NCBI GenBank assembly: GCA_046316615.1
Contig: JBKDAN010000034.1
Coordinates: 62,001-126,000, forward strand
Reading direction: 5' to 3'
DNA length: 64,000 nt
Origin: BJHL01 sp040378885
Lineage (GTDB): Bacteria > Planctomycetota > Phycisphaerae > Phycisphaerales > UBA1924
The notes under the pieces are model-generated. The model was given only the letters and a program-made list of their open reading frames with translations. It did no database searches and was not told the DNA's origin. Both the position numbers and the translations under genes were made by a program. This document shows positions 60,453 through 64,000 of the stretch, piece after piece (position 1 is the stretch's first letter; each line of letters starts with the position of its first letter).

Positions 60453-63377
60453 TCAAGGACACGTGCCGCCTGCGAGGACATCGAGGAAGTCCACCACGTC
60501 TTGATCTTCGGGGAAGACGCCGTTGTTGTTGAAGTCGATGTCGTTGCATCCCCGGACAGGATCGCACGTGGCGGGCTGACCGCCAGCGAGGATCACGAAG
60601 AAGTCGAGGACATCCTGATCTTCGGGGAAGACGCCATTGTTGTTGAAGTCGATGGCATCACATGCGGGGGGCGGCGTGACGACGATGTGAGCGACTTGGC
60701 GCGGTTGCACGAGGGTTTGCACACCATCGGAGAACGTCACGACGAGCGGCGTGGCACCGGGGTTGTACGCGAAGCGATGTGATGTTGTGTTGGTGCACAA
60801 CGCGAGGAAGGTGGGGATGTCAGCCTTGATGGTCTGATCGAGCGTGCCGGTCGCGGCAAGTGTGCGAAGGAAGTGCACGGTGCGAGCGCGGGAGTCGCCA
60901 GCTTCGGGCTGATAGGTTGGGTTGGCGTTCCAGCGGGCGAGCGCGTCGGCGGGATTTGCCATCGCGCGGGCACTCCAGTTGATGTCGAGCCATGCGTCGG
61001 GGTTGTTGCCCGTCTGGCTCATGAGAATGTTCCAGTTCTTGTTCATGGCATCCGGCCGCATGCCAAGATACATGGAGCCTGGCGTGATCGGGAGGAAGTT
61101 GATGCCGTGGATGAGGGCGGGATTGGCGGTGAACCACGTGGCGTAGTCGGCGCCGTTGCACCAGATGAGACCCGCCATGCGGTAGTTCGCGTTTGGTGGA
61201 TAGACCTGATTGTCGGCGTCGAACCAGTATTGATGAATCGCGGCAGCTTCGGTGGCGTAGAGAAAGAGACCCAGATCGCGGATCGCGGCGTTGTTTCGCT
61301 GCGCACCCCACAGGACGCACGCCGTCGCGAAGTTCATGGACTCTGACGAGCTCTCCTGGTTGTTGCCTGCGAAGAAGGCCTGGTGGCCTGAGGCGTAGGA
61401 GTAGCCGGCGTAGGGATCGAAATTGCGGAGGATGGGGAAGCGTGCGTCGCTGCGATCCCAGTTGGCAGCGTCGCGGATCATGAGATCGACCATCGGCGCG
61501 AACTGATCGGCCCATGCGGTGTCGTAGCGCGCCACGGTTGCTGCGGCAATGAGGAAGTAGCCGTAGTGGAAGTGGTGGTCGTTGAGTTCGGTCGCGAGTC
61601 CGAACGAACCGGGTTGGGCAATGAGGGTCTTCCAGGCGGGGTCGTACGTGAAGACGCGATCGGTGCCGCCTGTGCCAGCGCGGTCGAAGCGGAAGGAATC
61701 GATTCGCATGAGTTCGCCTGAGTAGGGCGAGGTGATGGTGAGGTAGAGGTCGTGGACGCCATCGATTGCGTCGACACCTGCCGCGGTGAGGCCCAGCGCG
61801 ACTTCGACCCAGGTGTTGACGCCGCCGGTGGAGCCCACGCCACCTTCGCTCAGCACGGGACCAGTGAGTGAATTGAGCCGCAGTTGGAAGAGGCCGCTGC
61901 CTGAGGTTGCGGATGCGAACTTGACGAGTATGCGGGTGGGCGTCGACGAGCCGAAGTCAACGTTGTTGATGCGAATCCAGTCGCCTGCGCCAAAGTCGAG
62001 AACGGCTTGGCCCGTTGGGGCGGCACCAACGGTGACACCCTGAGCTTGCGCGTAGTTCTCCGCCTGGATATCGGCGTAGGCGCTTGTGCCGCTGGTGCCA
62101 GCGCCGACACTGAACCAGTCGGCGAGCTCTGTCTTGAGAAAGTCAAGAAAGCGCTGCTTCGCCAACGTGTGTCCACATTGCTCAGCCAGCGGAATGAGCT
62201 GAGCGATCCGGCCATAGGCCTTGCCGGAGCCATAGCTATCAGCCGAGGGGTTGAGGTTTGGTTCTTGATAGACCTGATCAATGAGCGTGTAGAGCTCGCT
62301 CTGTGTCATTGCGCCCGTGTCTGGAAAGTTGGGGACCAGGCCAGCGAACGGGACGGAAGCGGTGACGGTTGATGCCGCGGCGAGCTTCATCTGTCCGCGG
62401 GGGGAGGGGTATGTCCAGGTTGTCAGCGGCATGTTGCTGTTGAGCCACTGGTGACGGAAGAGGCACACGAGCGGTGAGGTTTGCGTGCCTTCCATCGCTT
62501 GCGTGATGAACTGGAAAGAAGCGTTGACCCTTGCGCTCGTGGTGTCGTAAGACCATGACGTGCGTGTGTCGGTGACGAAGGCGAAAGCGTGCTGCTGGAA
62601 GAGCGAGAGAGTCTGCGTGCCTTGCGCGGGCAATGTCGCGACGGAGAAGTAGCTCGCTGCGGAACTCGCGAAGCTGACGCTGGCTTGCGTGCTGGTGACG
62701 CTCCATGTTCTGCCGGTGGGGGCGAACAGGGCGTAGGGCACGCCACCGATGGTGACGCCCAGGGTGCTGCCGGTATTGGCCCAGACGGTTGCCGGTCCGG
62801 CGAGGGCGTTGAACCTGATGACAACGGTGCCGCCGGGTGCGGAGCCGTAGACGAACGGGCAGCCGCGTGCGAAGGTGAGTCGCAGTTCGCGCGCTGGTGA
62901 AGTGGAGCGCCACAGAGCGGTCGCGGACCAGTCGCCGGCTTTGTCAACGAGCACATCTGGTGCAGTCAATCCACTGACGGTGATGCGCATGGCGGCCTGC
63001 GCGGAGCCGAAGCCGTAGGAGTACCCGCGCTGACTGATGGCGGGCGTGGTGACGCGGCCAATATCGAGCCCGTCGGCCTGTGCTTTGATAGCCAGCGGGA
63101 GGGGGTACATCGGGGCGCCGAATGGCTGCGTTGGGTCGCGCTTCCAGATGAGGCTTGACCAGTACTCGTTGGTTGGCGGAGCGCCGACAAACGCCGTGGA
63201 CACTTTGGGCGTGACCGCTGCGCCGTTGTTGTCGACCGGCCGTTCTCGACCTGATGGAATGCCGTTGTAGTAGCTGCCCGCGCCTGCCGGGACGACTTGC
63301 TGTGCGGATGTGCTGGGGGCACAACAGACGAGCGCAAGAAGCGACGCAAAGATCGTGATCAGAACGCGGGTAGACAT
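60453..63377 (-). CDS. Secreted GH81 endo-1,3-beta-glucanase with inserted CBM6-like domain and dockerin pair
   Basis: A 974-aa protein with signal peptide (LITIFASLLALVCCAPSTSAQ). GH81 catalytic blocks: NEYWSSLIWKRDP early, NDHHFHYGYFLIAAA with the catalytic Asp, and GNNQESSSESMNFATACVLWG with the catalytic Glu pair. Between the helical segment ending LADWFS and FTYDPAWKTLIA lies ~130 aa that looks like a CBM6: DIQAENYAQAQGV, GAGDWIRINNVDFG, and LMRIDSFRFDR. Two dockerin-like units end the protein (CDAIDFNNNGVFPEDQDVLDF and CNDIDFNNNGVFPEDQDVVDF). It degrades callose/laminarin-type beta-1,3-glucan. CGGAG lies 7 nt before ATG 63377. Confidence 0.88.
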   Translation of the reverse strand: MSTRVLITIFASLLALVCCAPSTSAQQVVPAGAGSYYNGIPSGRERPVDNNGAAVTPKVSTAFVGAPPTNEYWSSLIWKRDPTQPFGAPMYPLPLAIKAQADGLDIGRVTTPAISQRGYSYGFGSAQAAMRITVSGLTAPDVLVDKAGDWSATALWRSTSPARELRLTFARGCPFVYGSAPGGTVVIRFNALAGPATVWANTGSTLGVTIGGVPYALFAPTGRTWSVTSTQASVSFASSAASYFSVATLPAQGTQTLSLFQQHAFAFVTDTRTSWSYDTTSARVNASFQFITQAMEGTQTSPLVCLFRHQWLNSNMPLTTWTYPSPRGQMKLAAASTVTASVPFAGLVPNFPDTGAMTQSELYTLIDQVYQEPNLNPSADSYGSGKAYGRIAQLIPLAEQCGHTLAKQRFLDFLKTELADWFSVGAGTSGTSAYADIQAENYAQAQGVTVGAAPTGQAVLDFGAGDWIRINNVDFGSSTPTRILVKFASATSGSGLFQLRLNSLTGPVLSEGGVGSTGGVNTWVEVALGLTAAGVDAIDGVHDLYLTITSPYSGELMRIDSFRFDRAGTGGTDRVFTYDPAWKTLIAQPGSFGLATELNDHHFHYGYFLIAAATVARYDTAWADQFAPMVDLMIRDAANWDRSDARFPILRNFDPYAGYSYASGHQAFFAGNNQESSSESMNFATACVLWGAQRNNAAIRDLGLFLYATEAAAIHQYWFDADNQVYPPNANYRMAGLIWCNGADYATWFTANPALIHGINFLPITPGSMYLGMRPDAMNKNWNILMSQTGNNPDAWLDINWSARAMANPADALARWNANPTYQPEAGDSRARTVHFLRTLAATGTLDQTIKADIPTFLALCTNTTSHRFAYNPGATPLVVTFSDGVQTLVQPRQVAHIVVTPPPACDAIDFNNNGVFPEDQDVLDFFVILAGGQPATCDPVRGCNDIDFNNNGVFPEDQDVVDFLDVLAGGTCP

Positions 63378-63875
63378 GCAAAGCTCCGGGCCCGAGTCGG
63401 TTCGGAAGACAAGTCGGCGGCGGGGACGACTTTGTGACAGCTTCAACGTAGGCCGGTGGGAGCGGTGCCGAGGGGGTGAGTGCGTCCTTCGAGCGCTCGT
63501 CCCTGTCGAAATGCGCGAAAGTCGGTCGTTGCGAAGCGGGGCGGCTGGCTATCGGAATGCGCATGTCCGTCGTGGAGAGTGGAAAGCCATTGGCTGGTGG
63601 AAGCCACGGTGGGCTTGCGTGAGGATTGTCGTGCGAGGGGAAGCTTACAAGTGTGGATACTGCAATGCCTCGGCGAGCTCAGTTGGCGTGCGCAGTCGGC
63701 GAAGTTGCCGAGAGCACGAACGTGGCGGCGAGCATCCAGTGTTGTCTGGCCACGGGCCCCGATCGACCGGAATGATGATCTGGGCCGTGAGCGGAGTCGT
63801 GCGATCAGCCCATAGACACGCGTCGCGAGCGAGGACTGTGAAGAAGTCGCAACCGAGCGTTGAGCATGCGAGCTG
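63378..63875. other. About 500 bp without a supported gene
   Basis: Upstream of the GH81 gene and after the stop of the last, partial gene. Open frames on both strands look like shadows, rich in Arg and Ser, and I recognise no motif. The GH81 promoter should be here. Confidence 0.5.
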
Positions 63876-64000
63876 CTACGGCACCTGCGCGGGTGCGGCT
63901 TGGAGTTCCGCACGGCGGGCGCTCAGGGCTTGCAGTTTTGGTTTCAGATCTGCTGATGGATCGTGTGCGGCCCACGCGCTGTAGGTGGCGTGGAGCTTGT
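63876..64000 (-). CDS. 3' end of an unidentified gene (partial)
   Basis: The window edge cuts a reverse-strand frame that ends with TAG at 63876-63878. The visible 40 residues read as a helical, Ala/Leu-rich C-terminus (KLHATYSAWAAHDPSADL near the edge, then LQALSARRAELQAAPAQVP). The codon use is like neighbouring genes, which supports a real gene. Some sulfatases end in a similar AWN/AWAA helix, but this is too short to assign. Confidence 0.5.
   Translation of the reverse strand, partial: KLHATYSAWAAHDPSADLKPKLQALSARRAELQAAPAQVP

Noticed and set aside
63443..63913. A 156-codon reverse-strand frame upstream of the GH81 gene
   Set aside because: Arg/Ser/His-rich with no motif; it overlaps the better-supported end of the partial gene in another frame.

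Overview
This 64 kb window is high-GC bacterial chromosome and most likely comes from the phylum Planctomycetota, class Phycisphaerae. Two large secreted proteins end in paired dockerin-like repeats (core DFNNNGVFPEDQDV), a tail I associate with this group. Other pointers are a GDSL esterase with a PEP-CTERM-like C-terminus ending in Arg residues, prepilin-type surface proteins, and lipopolysaccharide genes (kdsD, LptC/OstA-like) that indicate an outer membrane. The taxonomy is inferred from gene content only.

Region 1 (0-9.3 kb) holds a DinB-like protein and a GH53 galactanase, then a forward run of cold-shock protein, histidine kinase, ECF sigma factor and zinc-finger anti-sigma factor. It continues with ispG (MEP isoprenoid pathway), a PilZ protein, ruvB and a secreted protein of unknown function. 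Region 2 (9.6-22.7 kb) is the S10-spc ribosomal protein cluster in canonical order from rpsJ to secY. It lacks rpmD (L30), and a long untranslated gap precedes rplD. The uL22 gene carries an N-terminal XRE-like helix-turn-helix domain, and the short uS14 has lost three of its four zinc cysteines. The usual map-infA-rpsM segment does not follow secY. Region 3 (22.8-31.7 kb) has a Phd-ParE module with a frameshifted toxin, pheS, a small membrane protein, tRNA-Gly(CCC), fmt, a prepilin-like protein and a TPR lipoprotein. It ends with an ArsR-methyltransferase regulator (SahR-like) directly upstream of ahcY, with a palindrome over its own promoter and start codon.

Region 4 (31.8-39.3 kb) contains accD, lnt and a HEAT-repeat lipoprotein. 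On the reverse strand it has an nfeD - GDSL esterase - truncated FloA-like - floA cluster. Region 5 (39.3-48.4 kb) starts with about 850 bp without a recognisable gene, followed by a prepilin-like protein, a 70-aa protein and an aromatic amino acid hydroxylase. A tightly overlapping parD-parE-RlaP-RlaP cluster comes next, then a SpoIIE-type phosphatase, a DUF2752 protein and a TPR/fucosyltransferase-like protein. Region 6 (48.4-64 kb) has a reverse-strand LPS cluster (M28 peptidase, kdsD, LptC/OstA-like), a 1175-aa dockerin protein, a class III fructose-bisphosphatase, a HIT protein, and a GH81 beta-1,3-glucanase with a CBM6-like domain inserted in its catalytic region. The window closes with the 3' end of an unidentified reverse-strand gene.

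Two patterns run across genes. Short iterated-word repeats built on GGCACTAG sit in several intergenic gaps. The + strand is C-rich over the left half and G-rich over the right half regardless of coding strand, with the change between about 32 and 38 kb.
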